DNA of 64,000 bases. It comes from Pacificispira spongiicola (lineage in GTDB: Bacteria > Pseudomonadota > Alphaproteobacteria > UBA8366 > Aestuariispiraceae). How positions within the stretch are numbered: position 1 is the stretch's first letter; every line of letters begins with the position of its first letter. Made by a program: the position numbers and the translations under genes. The notes under the pieces were generated by a model. That model saw nothing but the letters and a program-made list of their open reading frames with translations. It searched no databases and was not told where the DNA came from. Positions 43,882 through 52,045 of the stretch are shown here, piece after piece. The stretch is taken from positions 1-64,000 of the forward strand of contig NZ_JABBNT010000002.1 in NCBI RefSeq assembly GCF_012926505.1, in the 5' to 3' direction.

Positions 43882-44580
43882 TTAGAACAGCATCTTTAAA
43901 CCGGTTACGAGGTATGTAGCGTCCCGGCTTTTTCCGTCCTCAGATCGATAGCGTGCGGTATCGCCATATGTACTTTCGTAATGCACACCGACATAAGGCG
44001 ACAGAAGGCGGTCCACGAGATCATAGCTTAATCGCAGGCCGATTTCGCTTTTAATTCCCCCGGCACCGAGTCCGATTACAGGATCGTCCTTGAGCGGGAG
44101 CGTCACTTCCCAACTTGGTGTAAGCGTCACCCGGTTCGTGATCAGTCCTTCATAGTCGATTTCGGCGCGGGCGAACGGTTTGTTCGAAACATAGAGGTCC
44201 ATATCAACTTCGAACCATTGCTTCGCCAGACCATGAAGTCCGAGCACGCCATAAAAGCGATCCGGCCCTTTCGGTGTCGAAGCGAGAACACCGACAACGC
44301 CGTCGAAGAATGTCGAGACCGGGATCTGCACCCTCGCTTGGTTGTCGAGAACCTCGAAACTGCGTTCGTCCGTTGCATATTCCGCCTCGCTTCTCCACAC
44401 GAACTTCATTTCGTCTGTACCCACGAGAGCATCGAAATCCCACGCGTAGGCGTTTCCGTTTTGCTCCCCCAGGCGGTACTCGAATTTCTCGACATCGACC
44501 CCCCAAATTAAAGGTTCCGCCGACGCTGCCGTTACTCCGGCGAGAGTAAAAGCTGCCGCTATAAGAGTCCGTTTAATCAT
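43882..44580 (-). CDS. copB: Outer membrane copper resistance protein CopB
   Basis: 232 residues: signal peptide (IAAAFTLAGVTAASA) and a beta-barrel. The CopB family regions FEYRLGEQNGNAYAWDFDAL, WRSEAEYA, KGPDRFYGVLGLHGLAKQWF and AEIDYEGLITNRVTLTP are plain, and the end YLVTGLKMLF is a barrel C-terminus. It lacks the long Met/His-rich N-terminal extension of many CopB proteins. It may bind or sequester copper at the outer membrane. Its start overlaps the CopA stop (ATGA). Confidence 0.9.
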   Translation of the reverse strand: MIKRTLIAAAFTLAGVTAASAEPLIWGVDVEKFEYRLGEQNGNAYAWDFDALVGTDEMKFVWRSEAEYATDERSFEVLDNQARVQIPVSTFFDGVVGVLASTPKGPDRFYGVLGLHGLAKQWFEVDMDLYVSNKPFARAEIDYEGLITNRVTLTPSWEVTLPLKDDPVIGLGAGGIKSEIGLRLSYDLVDRLLSPYVGVHYESTYGDTARYRSEDGKSRDATYLVTGLKMLF

Positions 44581-46400
44581 TGTACACCTCCCGCCAGGAT
44601 GTCATTGCCGGATGCAGCAGCTTGTTGATTGGGGCCGCCTTCAACAACGACTTTCCGGAACATGCCGCTATCAGCATGGTAGGAAAGATGACAGTGGAAG
44701 GCCCACTGACCCGGTGCGTCCACCTCCGTCTCGGTGTAAACGGTCGTTCCCGGCGCGACGCTGATCACGTGTTTAACAGGATCAAATTTGCCGTTTCCAT
44801 TGTCGAGAATGGACCACATGCCGTGCAGATGCATCGGATGCGCCATCATCGTCTCGTTGACGAATTTGAACCGCACTCTCTCACCGTATTGAAGGACGAT
44901 CGGATCTGCGTCGGCATACTTTACGCCGTTTATAGACCAGATATATCTCTCCATATTTCCTGTGAGTCGAAGTTCTATTTCCCGCGTTGCCTCTCTATCC
45001 GGGTAAAGAGGTTTCTGGGCCTTCAGGTCAGCGTAGGATAGGAACTTGCCATCATTGTAGGCCGTAGGCGTCAATCCGCTGCCAGGGGCGTAGAACGGGT
45101 CTGCCGTATCTACGGCCATACCGCCATGTGCCGAATGATCCATTCCCTCCATGCTGCTGCCATCGGGCATGACATGAGCATTTGTCGAAGACATGCCTTG
45201 GCCCATCGAATTATGGTCCATGCCGGACATCATTTTCCCATCCTGCATTACATGTTCACCCATAGGCATGCCGGACTGACCCATGGTGCCGTGGTTCATA
45301 GCGCCATTGTCCATAGCCATGGCACCATGATCCATTCCTTCATGCGCCATTCCCATATCAGCCATGGTCAAGAGGGGCGGTTCGCGGAGCATAGGAACCT
45401 CGGCTGTCATACCTTCCGCAGGAGCAAGGGTACCGCGCGCAAAAGCGGAACGGCTCATGGATTCAGCGAACAAAGTGAAGGCCTTTGCCTCCTTGGGCTG
45501 AACGATGACATCATATGTCTCAGCGACGGCAATTCGGAATTCGTCGACTTTAACGGGCTGAACGTTGTTGCCGTCCGACTGCACGATTGTCATTTGCAGC
45601 CCCGGAATACGGATGTCGAAATAGGTCATTGCAGACGAGTTGATGAACCTAAGGCGGATTCGTTCTCCCGGCTCAAACAACCCGGTCCAGTTCGCCGTCG
45701 GCCCCATACCATTGATCAGAGGAGTCACACCCTGAAGGTCTTCTATGTCCGTTGGCATCATCCGCATATCGCCCCAATCGGCGCGGTCCGATAAGGTGGG
45801 TTCGAGACCTTTGCTGTCGACGTCGGACAAAAAGTCCATGAACGTCCGTTGTTGACGGTTGTAGTAGTCCGGCATCATTTTCAGGTTTCGCATGACACGC
45901 GAGCCTGAATGGGGGTGTGCATCGGTCAACTGTACGACGTATTCACGGTCGAATCGGAAAGGTTCTCGGCCTTTCGGCTCTATAACGATTGCCCCGTAGG
46001 CCCCATCCGGCTCCTGAAACCCAGAATGGCTGTGAAACCAATACGTGCCGCTCTGCACGATCGGAAAGCGGTAGGTGAAGGTTTCGCCCGGTTCGATGCC
46101 GGTATAACTGATACCTGGGACGCCGTCCTGCTCGAATGGCAGGATCAACCCATGCCAATGGATTGATGTCGACGAAGAAAGGTTATTGGTGACATTGATT
46201 GTCACGTCCTCTCCTTCTTTGAAGCGAAGGACAGGACCAGGTGAGGTGCCGTTGTATCCGATACCGGTACGCGTGAAATCGCCAGTATCGATCGTCACTT
46301 GGTCAACAGTTAGGTTGTATGTTTCGGCCTGTACCGCCGTCATCGGCGGTAGCAGACCGATCCCGATCACAATGACCGGGACCAGCCGCGTGAGCTTCAT
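44577..46400 (-). CDS. copA: Periplasmic multicopper oxidase CopA (copper resistance)
   Basis: 607 residues. The three cupredoxin domains carry the copper sites: HWHG, WFHSHSG, HPMHLHG and HCHLSYHADSGM (T1 to T3 ligands). A Met/His-rich segment at about 350-430 (MGMAHEGMDHGAMAMDNGAM and repeats) should bind extra Cu(I). It oxidises Cu(I) in the periplasm. Odd point: the leader (TRLVPVIVIGIGLLPPMTAV) looks Sec-type with a single Arg, whereas classical CopA uses a twin-arginine leader. It leads CopB with a 4-base overlap. Confidence 0.93.
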   Translation of the reverse strand: MKLTRLVPVIVIGIGLLPPMTAVQAETYNLTVDQVTIDTGDFTRTGIGYNGTSPGPVLRFKEGEDVTINVTNNLSSSTSIHWHGLILPFEQDGVPGISYTGIEPGETFTYRFPIVQSGTYWFHSHSGFQEPDGAYGAIVIEPKGREPFRFDREYVVQLTDAHPHSGSRVMRNLKMMPDYYNRQQRTFMDFLSDVDSKGLEPTLSDRADWGDMRMMPTDIEDLQGVTPLINGMGPTANWTGLFEPGERIRLRFINSSAMTYFDIRIPGLQMTIVQSDGNNVQPVKVDEFRIAVAETYDVIVQPKEAKAFTLFAESMSRSAFARGTLAPAEGMTAEVPMLREPPLLTMADMGMAHEGMDHGAMAMDNGAMNHGTMGQSGMPMGEHVMQDGKMMSGMDHNSMGQGMSSTNAHVMPDGSSMEGMDHSAHGGMAVDTADPFYAPGSGLTPTAYNDGKFLSYADLKAQKPLYPDREATREIELRLTGNMERYIWSINGVKYADADPIVLQYGERVRFKFVNETMMAHPMHLHGMWSILDNGNGKFDPVKHVISVAPGTTVYTETEVDAPGQWAFHCHLSYHADSGMFRKVVVEGGPNQQAAASGNDILAGGVQ

Positions 46401-46419
46401 GTCAGATAGTTCCCGTTCG

Positions 46420-46965
46420 TCAGTGCGAAAGCTTGATTTGACCCATCATCCCGGAGTCGTAGTGCCCTGGAACGTTGCAGGCGAATTCAAGTTCAGCGTG
46501 TTCGGGAAACTGCCAGACGATCTCGGCTTCCTGACCCGGCTCCAATAACGCACTATTCGCATCGTCATGCATTCCGTGTCCCATCGACTGCTGCATCGCC
46601 TTCGCGGCATCCCAGTCGATACGATCGGAAAGGAGCACCCCGTGCTCCATCATCATCATCATCTCCGACTGATGGTCGGCATGCATAGCGGCTGTTCCGA
46701 TATTGAATTCGTGAACGAATTCGCCGCTATTCTTGATGACGAATTTTACGGTCTCGCCTTCTTTGATCGAGACATTTTCCGGCTCGTAATAATTGTCGAA
46801 CATCTCGATTTGGATGGTCCGTGTAACCTTTGAAGGGTCGCCGGGCTGCCCAACCTCTCCCATCATGCCGGAATGTCCCCCAGCGGCGATCGCCGAGGAC
46901 GTAGCAAAGGAAACTGCGGACACGAGGATGCTGGCCGACGCAATGCGGCTGAAAGCGGTCTTCAT
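46420..46965 (-). CDS. Periplasmic cupredoxin-like copper protein
   Basis: 181 residues from the ATG at 46965 (GGGAG box upstream), with a signal peptide. The plastocyanin-like fold shows the type 1 copper ligands in FVHEFN (His) and FACNVPGHYDSGM (Cys, His, Met). A Met-rich insert (HADHQSEMMMMMEHG and MQQSMGHGMHDD) may bind extra copper. It probably shuttles copper or electrons to CopA. It is the first clear gene of the copper operon (20 bases before CopA). Confidence 0.88.
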   Translation of the reverse strand: MKTAFSRIASASILVSAVSFATSSAIAAGGHSGMMGEVGQPGDPSKVTRTIQIEMFDNYYEPENVSIKEGETVKFVIKNSGEFVHEFNIGTAAMHADHQSEMMMMMEHGVLLSDRIDWDAAKAMQQSMGHGMHDDANSALLEPGQEAEIVWQFPEHAELEFACNVPGHYDSGMMGQIKLSH

Positions 46966-47035
46966 TCTTGAAACTCCCAGATAAACTTGACGGTTGCCTG
47001 TCACAACAGGCCGATTTTTCAAATGGCGGGAACCG

Positions 47036-47359
47036 TCAGGCTCTAGGAGGGCGGGGGTCCGATGGGATGTTTCGGCCCATCAGAAATGTGTCTTCAGTGA
47101 AAAAACTTGCCTCACCGACCGCAAATTTCACACTCGAAGTTTGAGGAGTGCCGATGGCCAACGGAGCACAGTTGCCGCCGAAGACCATGCAGTGAAAGTC
47201 CGCTATCGGGCAGGGAGACGAGTCCTGATCCAACATCCGATCAATCTTACCGGAAGCCATGTGGTCTGCGTGGTCGTTAGCCTGCGCGTTCGGAACCACG
47301 GCACTCGCCATCGACATGACGAACGCCCCCAACACGATTAGCTTGAGCAATTTGCGCAT
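47036..47359 (-). CDS. Small secreted protein of the copper operon (hypothetical)
   Basis: About 107 residues from ATG 47359 (47365 and 47416 are in-frame alternatives; none has a clear ribosome site). A signal peptide (LLKLIVLGAFVMSMASAVV) precedes a His-containing stretch (NDHADHMAS) and two Cys-rich spots (PCPIADFHCMVFGGNCAP) that could bind copper. It resembles short periplasmic proteins found in other copper clusters. Its place upstream of the cupredoxin on the same strand suggests the same regulon. Confidence 0.55.
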   Translation of the reverse strand: MRKLLKLIVLGAFVMSMASAVVPNAQANDHADHMASGKIDRMLDQDSSPCPIADFHCMVFGGNCAPLAIGTPQTSSVKFAVGEASFFTEDTFLMGRNIPSDPRPPRA

Positions 47360-47453
47360 CCACATGAGAGCTTTTATGGTGTGGTGGCAATGATAAGTCA
47401 ATAGCGACGGCATCACACGGATTGGTCTTCAAGATGTTATTCGTTGCGACTTC

Positions 47454-48890
47454 CTATCTTATCTTTGTCATTTCCTGGACCGTAACTTTAGAAACCCGCC
47501 AAACATAACGATTTGCGCCGAATCTCGCTCGACCAGGCCATCTTCCGGTACTCTTTTTAGCCATTTCGTCTCCGAGAGAAATCGAAATCACGTCGCCCCG
47601 CTTCACCTTCCCTGCCTCAACCGCTTGCCCGAGGTCGTTCCCCCAGATCGTCGCCGGTGCGCGATCGCCTGTCCGGATCGTAACGAAGTAAGAGTCCGGA
47701 GCGCCCTCTTTATGTCGATAAGGTGCCTTGCCGTGGTCAAGAAGGATCGTCTTCTCAGGCACCTTCGGCTCCATCGAACGAGCCGCCGCACTTTTGGCGA
47801 CCTCCGAGGTCCTTCGCGCGGGTCTCGACGCATCTGCCCCCACCAACAGATCCAGCAGGCCTCGATGACTGAGGATCAGCGCCATCGCGAGCGGATCGAT
47901 CAGCGCATCTGCATAGAGAAAGGCCTTCCAGTTTCGATAGAGTTTCCCGACCAGGCTCGGCGCCTTCGCCTGGCGTCCGCGCATTGTCACATAGTGCCGC
48001 CACATCGACCCCATGCCCGCCAGACGCTTTGACGGCCGCACCCGGTTGAACCGGGTCACTTTTGCTGGCGCCGTACGCCGAGACGGCTCGAACGCGCCTA
48101 GCTTCTCCTCCAGGGCCTTCCGGGAGAAGTTCCGGCCAAGCGTGCTGGCCTTGATTCCCTTCCCGCCTTTGAGCGTCAGCAGCGCCAAGCCGTTACCGCG
48201 TTTGGCAAAGGCGAGGCCTTCCTTCGCGGCGAGGTCCTGGAGCTGCGCCCAGGTCGTCGCCTGTCCAAAGACCTCAGCCAGACGCTCACGGTGCTCCAGG
48301 ATCTTGCGCTCCGTCGACGCCTCCCAGGTCGTCGCCTCGTAATCGCGTGCCTTGGGCGTCAACAGGCGTTCGATCGGGTCCTTGTCCTGGGTGATACCGG
48401 GCTGAAGCCCGTATTTCTGCTCCATGGCGCGACAGGTCCGGGCGAGCGCCTTAAAATCCTGCCTCGGCTCGTGGATCGTCAGCTTCTCCGGGTGGATCTT
48501 CGAATAGGCAATATGGATGTGATAGTGATCCGTATTGTCATGGGTACCGGCAACACGGGCGTGATCCTCGAAGCCGAGCGCCTGGGCGAAGTGCCGCTCG
48601 ATGTCCTTCAGCACGTCCAGCTCCGGCTTTTCGCCGGCGGCGAAGCTGACGACGAGGTGATAGGTCTTGTCGGCCTGGGAACGGGTATTGAGACTATGCG
48701 CCGCCATGATCTCCTTTACCGCCAGGTCGAGATCCTCCCGCTCCGTGCCGGCATCGGCATTCACGATCCACAGATGATCGAGCTTCTCGTCGCCCTCCTT
48801 GGCGGCCGCGATGTAATAGGCGCGCTTGGAGAAGGGCGGCGGTTTTCCCGCCGCCCTGTCCTTCTTTTCCATAACCTTATGCGCGATCAT
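47454..48890 (-). CDS. Relaxase/mobilization nuclease (MOBP-like)
   Basis: 478 residues. The relaxase domain (about 1-180) holds the three-His metal motif in HDNTDHYHIHIA (117-128), with Tyr25/Tyr26 as candidate nucleophiles. The C-terminus (about 400-478) reads FVTIRTGDRAPATIWGNDLG, then VEAGKVKRGDVISISLG, a domain found at the end of many conjugative relaxases. It nicks oriT and pilots the DNA strand. It follows the MobC-like gene by 2 bases. The missing primase function is supplied by the fusion gene at 49233. Confidence 0.9.
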   Translation of the reverse strand: MIAHKVMEKKDRAAGKPPPFSKRAYYIAAAKEGDEKLDHLWIVNADAGTEREDLDLAVKEIMAAHSLNTRSQADKTYHLVVSFAAGEKPELDVLKDIERHFAQALGFEDHARVAGTHDNTDHYHIHIAYSKIHPEKLTIHEPRQDFKALARTCRAMEQKYGLQPGITQDKDPIERLLTPKARDYEATTWEASTERKILEHRERLAEVFGQATTWAQLQDLAAKEGLAFAKRGNGLALLTLKGGKGIKASTLGRNFSRKALEEKLGAFEPSRRTAPAKVTRFNRVRPSKRLAGMGSMWRHYVTMRGRQAKAPSLVGKLYRNWKAFLYADALIDPLAMALILSHRGLLDLLVGADASRPARRTSEVAKSAAARSMEPKVPEKTILLDHGKAPYRHKEGAPDSYFVTIRTGDRAPATIWGNDLGQAVEAGKVKRGDVISISLGDEMAKKSTGRWPGRARFGANRYVWRVSKVTVQEMTKIR

Positions 48891-48892
48891 CG

Positions 48893-49225
48893 CTAGATTG
48901 TCCGAACGATGGCCTTAAGGCGGTCCTGAAGGACCCGGATATCGCCGATGAGCTCCTCGACGGAGCAGGTCCCGTCCGGCGTATCCGTCCGCCATCCGTC
49001 GTCATCGAGCGCGAGGCGCAGCAGGTTGCCGAGCCGGGCCTGGTCCGCATTCACCTTCAGGAGATCGCGGATCGTATTCGCCCGCTCCGGCGCCGGTACC
49101 GAGAGGCCCGTCACGATCCGGCGGATGTAATCGGAGATCGAGAGATTGGCGGCGCCGGCCTTGGCGACCAGCTCCGCCTTCTCCTCGACCTCCAGATAGC
49201 ACTTGGTGAGTTTCTTCTTTCCCAT
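48893..49225 (-). CDS. MobC/TraJ-like relaxosome accessory protein
   Basis: 110 residues: ribbon-helix-helix-like N-terminus (KCYLEVEEKAELVAKAGAAN, then LSISDYIRRIVTG) and a helical C-terminus (VNADQARLGNLLRLALDDD). This matches accessory proteins that bind oriT beside MOBP relaxases. It is tightly coupled to the relaxase gene (2-base gap) and 7 bases after the ArdC/primase gene. Confidence 0.82.
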   Translation of the reverse strand: MGKKKLTKCYLEVEEKAELVAKAGAANLSISDYIRRIVTGLSVPAPERANTIRDLLKVNADQARLGNLLRLALDDDGWRTDTPDGTCSVEELIGDIRVLQDRLKAIVRTI

Positions 49226-49232
49226 GGTGCCG

Positions 49233-51365
49233 TCACATCGCCAGGGACTGAGCGCGTCCCGCCGTCTTGCGCTCCCCCGCGTTGCGCTCCGGAGAGCCCG
49301 AGCGCGGCCGGCCGATCACCGCATCGAAGATATCCTTCACGACCGCCTTGCCGGCACTCCGGGCTTTGTCGTTGAAGTCGGTCATGCCGGCCTCGCGCTC
49401 CGCCGGCGTCAGACCCGGATTGACCGCGATTCCGCCGACCGCCTTCGCCGCCTCCTCACCCTTGCGGAGACCGGCGTTCCGGTCCTTGGCGTGATCGTCA
49501 TCGGCAGCGACGAAGATCCGCGCCTCGGGATAGGTCTCCCGGATCGTCTCGGCCACGGGGCGTAGATTGCCGGCGTCAAAGGCTACGACGACGGGATAGC
49601 CGGTCGCCTCGTGGATCGTTGCCGCCGTCGAATAGCCCTCGCCGATCACAACGGGGCCTTTCGCGTCGATCTCACCGATGACGTGATAGAGACCGGCCTT
49701 GCGGCCACCCTTCAGGAAGCGCTTTTCGCCTTCCGGCGAGATCCGTTGGATGTTCCAGGTCTTCCCGGCCGCATCGCGCAGCGGCACCATCAACTGACCT
49801 GTCGCATCTTCGAGCAGACCATGCGCCGCCACACCCTTCGCCAGGAGATAGGGATGTTCGGGCGACGGCGCTCCTCGTTCCGAGGCGGTCCGCCATTGCA
49901 CGTCGCTCCAGGTCGCGGCGAGCTCCTGCCTTTCCTGAAGCTCCCTCTCCCGCTCCACCCGGCGTTCCTCGACCGCACGGCGGGCGCGATCGATCTCCTC
50001 CTTGGATAGCGTATTGCCGGTCGCAACCCATTTGAGGGATTTCTCGCCGGTCTTGAAGTTCATCGCTTGGCCGTTCGGTGCCCCATCCAGGAAGCCGCGA
50101 TAAGAGCCGGATTTCTGGCCGGGCTTGTCGCCCTCGACCGAGACGCGATGCCAGTCGCCGTCCATCTGGGGGGCGCCGTCGATCTGGAGGCCGGCGTCCT
50201 GAAGGAAGATTGTAAACTCGGCAACAGGATCGACCTCATTGCGCGCCTTGTCGCTGGGCGTGACCCACCGGGCCAGCTGGTCGAGATCCGCCCCGTCCGG
50301 CGCGTACCAGGATTTGGCGCGCTTGTCCCATTTGGCGCCGGCGGCCTTGGCAGCTTCCTTTTCCTCGAAGGGGACCGTCAGGAAGTGGCGGGTTTTGCTC
50401 TCTGGCTCGGCTGTCTGCATGGCCTGCTCCTGTTGCGGGGATTGAGTACGGCCCTGCTGGGCGATGCGCTCCAGCTCCTGGCGGCGCTCCGGCTCCATCA
50501 CCCAGGACCGGATGATCTCGGCATCCCGCGCCGCGCGGAACAGCACGTTGCGATCCTCCTTGATCGCCTTCAGCCAGGAGCCGACATAGCCGGCATGGCG
50601 TTCCGGATAATGGCCGAGCGACAGATCGCGGCCGACCATATAGGCCGACATTTCCGCGCGGAGCTCCTCGATCGCATAGGTCTCGGACCCGAAGGGACCG
50701 AACTCCCGCGCGAGCCGGCTTTCATGGCCGCTGGCATGTCCCAGTTCGTGCAGCGCCGTTGCGTAGTATTCGTAGGCGCTCGGGAAGGCCGCCTTATGCG
50801 GCAGATGGATGCGATCCTCCCTCGGCGTGTAAAAGGCGCGGTCGGCCTGATCGTGACGGATATCGACACCGCCGGCCGCCAGAACCCGTTCCGCCTCCTC
50901 GACCGGCTCGAAGCGGATCGGCGGGGCCTGGAACGGTTCGATCCCGTCGATCTGGTCGCCGTTGAAGACATTGGCGTAGAAGACCTGCGGCCGCTCGAGG
51001 CGATACTCGACCGTTTGCGGCTTCCCGGCCTCATCCAGCACCGGCCTGCCGTCCCCGTCGAGAAGGGCGCTGCGCTCGGTCCATTTCCAATACTCGACGG
51101 AGGTCGATCGCTCCCCCTTTCGGACCTGGCCGCCCAACTCCTGCGCCTGGCGATAGGTCAGCCAACGCGGATCGACCCAGCCCTGCAGTTCCAGCCACCA
51201 GGCATTGATGCCGCGATAGGGCTTGTTGGAGATCGGATTGAATGGCGCCGAGATGCCGACATTGGGCTCCCAGGGTTTCTGCCAGGAGGCCTCGCCCTGT
51301 TCGATCAATCGGGTGAACTCCTCGGCGACGGTCTCGCGGAAGGGTTTGCGGGTGTCAGTCGCCAT
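49233..51365 (-). CDS. ArdC-like antirestriction / TOPRIM primase fusion
   Basis: 710 residues in three parts. 1-310: ArdC-like region with ssDNA-binding N-terminus and metallopeptidase motif HELGH (206-210) followed by E in EELRAEMSAYM. About 328-370: DUF5710 (VPFEEKEAAKAAGAKWDKRA, then KSWYAPDG). 500-690: TOPRIM primase of TraC type (GPVVIGEGYSTAATIHEATG, then IFVAADDDHAKDRNAG). Such proteins protect incoming single-stranded DNA from restriction and prime its second strand. The fusion is common in alphaproteobacterial conjugative elements. Confidence 0.88.
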   Translation of the reverse strand: MATDTRKPFRETVAEEFTRLIEQGEASWQKPWEPNVGISAPFNPISNKPYRGINAWWLELQGWVDPRWLTYRQAQELGGQVRKGERSTSVEYWKWTERSALLDGDGRPVLDEAGKPQTVEYRLERPQVFYANVFNGDQIDGIEPFQAPPIRFEPVEEAERVLAAGGVDIRHDQADRAFYTPREDRIHLPHKAAFPSAYEYYATALHELGHASGHESRLAREFGPFGSETYAIEELRAEMSAYMVGRDLSLGHYPERHAGYVGSWLKAIKEDRNVLFRAARDAEIIRSWVMEPERRQELERIAQQGRTQSPQQEQAMQTAEPESKTRHFLTVPFEEKEAAKAAGAKWDKRAKSWYAPDGADLDQLARWVTPSDKARNEVDPVAEFTIFLQDAGLQIDGAPQMDGDWHRVSVEGDKPGQKSGSYRGFLDGAPNGQAMNFKTGEKSLKWVATGNTLSKEEIDRARRAVEERRVERERELQERQELAATWSDVQWRTASERGAPSPEHPYLLAKGVAAHGLLEDATGQLMVPLRDAAGKTWNIQRISPEGEKRFLKGGRKAGLYHVIGEIDAKGPVVIGEGYSTAATIHEATGYPVVVAFDAGNLRPVAETIRETYPEARIFVAADDDHAKDRNAGLRKGEEAAKAVGGIAVNPGLTPAEREAGMTDFNDKARSAGKAVVKDIFDAVIGRPRSGSPERNAGERKTAGRAQSLAM

Positions 51366-51522
51366 CGCTCAGCCCTCCGGACTCGCGCGCCGTCTCTTCG
51401 TCGAGCGCATCCTCCTCAAAGGCCCCCATGGCGCCGGCCGCCTCCGGATCGACCGAGACCGGCACGCCTTTCAGCGTCAGCCGCTCGATCGTCGCGATCT
51501 CATCTTTCGGATCTGTCGTCAT
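51355..51522 (-). CDS. Small acidic protein in the transfer operon
   Basis: 55 residues (MTTDPKDEIATIERLTLKGV, then PVSVDPEAAGAM and an acidic tail). GGAAGAGGG lies just upstream of the ATG, and the end overlaps the start of the ArdC gene by 11 bases, so translation is coupled. The protein is acidic throughout and has no motif I recognise; DNA mimicry is a speculative role. It is too short for routine gene callers to find easily. Confidence 0.6.
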   Translation of the reverse strand: MTTDPKDEIATIERLTLKGVPVSVDPEAAGAMGAFEEDALDEETARESGGLSDGD

Positions 51523-51564
51523 ACCCTCTTCCTTTCCTGATTTATTTGTTCTAAGTGTGTTCTC

Positions 51565-51816
51565 ATGATTGAGTTACGCGCCGTTTCCATCGACCTCCTG
51601 CGCAAAGCCCGTATCCTGGTGGCGAAGCCGAACCATCCCGGCAGCGGTGTGCCGGCACTGCGGCGCGAAGTTTTGGCCGGGTTGGACGAGGCGATCGCGA
51701 GCGCCGCCCCGCGCTTGGCAGGCCCTTTGGCACCCCATTCCACCCCCGATCCGGGGTTCACAATGGATACAGACCCGATCACGCCCCACTCCCTTCCTGA
51801 CGAGGGACGGCGGTGA
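51565..51816 (+). CDS. Possible small plus-strand protein
   Basis: 83 codons starting MIELRAVSIDLLRKARILVA followed by KPNHPGSGVPALRREVLAGL; protein-like composition but no ribosome site. It is in the gap between two minus-strand genes and overlaps the XRE gene's end by 38 bases. Frames on the other strand in this gap are equally open, so it may be chance. Confidence 0.25.
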   Translation: MIELRAVSIDLLRKARILVAKPNHPGSGVPALRREVLAGLDEAIASAAPRLAGPLAPHSTPDPGFTMDTDPITPHSLPDEGRR

Positions 51817-52045
51817 ACTTGATCCCGTCTAGGAACCAGCGGACCTCGACACCGAGCCGTTCGGCGAAGGTCAGGAGTTCCGAGTTCCGCATCTTCCGGA
51901 AGCCGAGTTCGTAATCCCGAAGCGTCTCCACAGCGACGCCGGTCTCCTCGGCGAAGACCTCCCGGCTCAATCCGGCTTCCTCGCGCCGCAGCCGCAACCG
52001 CGAGCCGACCGCATAATCGATCTCGCTCATGATGCGTTTGGTCAT
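51779..52045 (-). CDS. XRE-family transcriptional regulator
   Basis: 88 residues with one clear helix-turn-helix: SRLRLRREEAGLSREVFAEE, then TGVAVETLRDYELGFRKM. C-terminal helices include LTFAERLGVEVRWFLDG, an HTH_3-type tail. It overlaps the virD4 stop by 4 bases (ATGA), so it is made from the transfer transcript and may adjust transfer gene expression or its own downstream genes. Confidence 0.85.
   Translation of the reverse strand: MTKRIMSEIDYAVGSRLRLRREEAGLSREVFAEETGVAVETLRDYELGFRKMRNSELLTFAERLGVEVRWFLDGIKFTAVPRQEGSGA

Noticed and set aside
50067-51554. 495-residue open frame opposite the ArdC/primase gene
   Set aside because: The minus strand encodes an intact protein with HELGH and TOPRIM motifs; the plus-strand frame lacks any family pattern.
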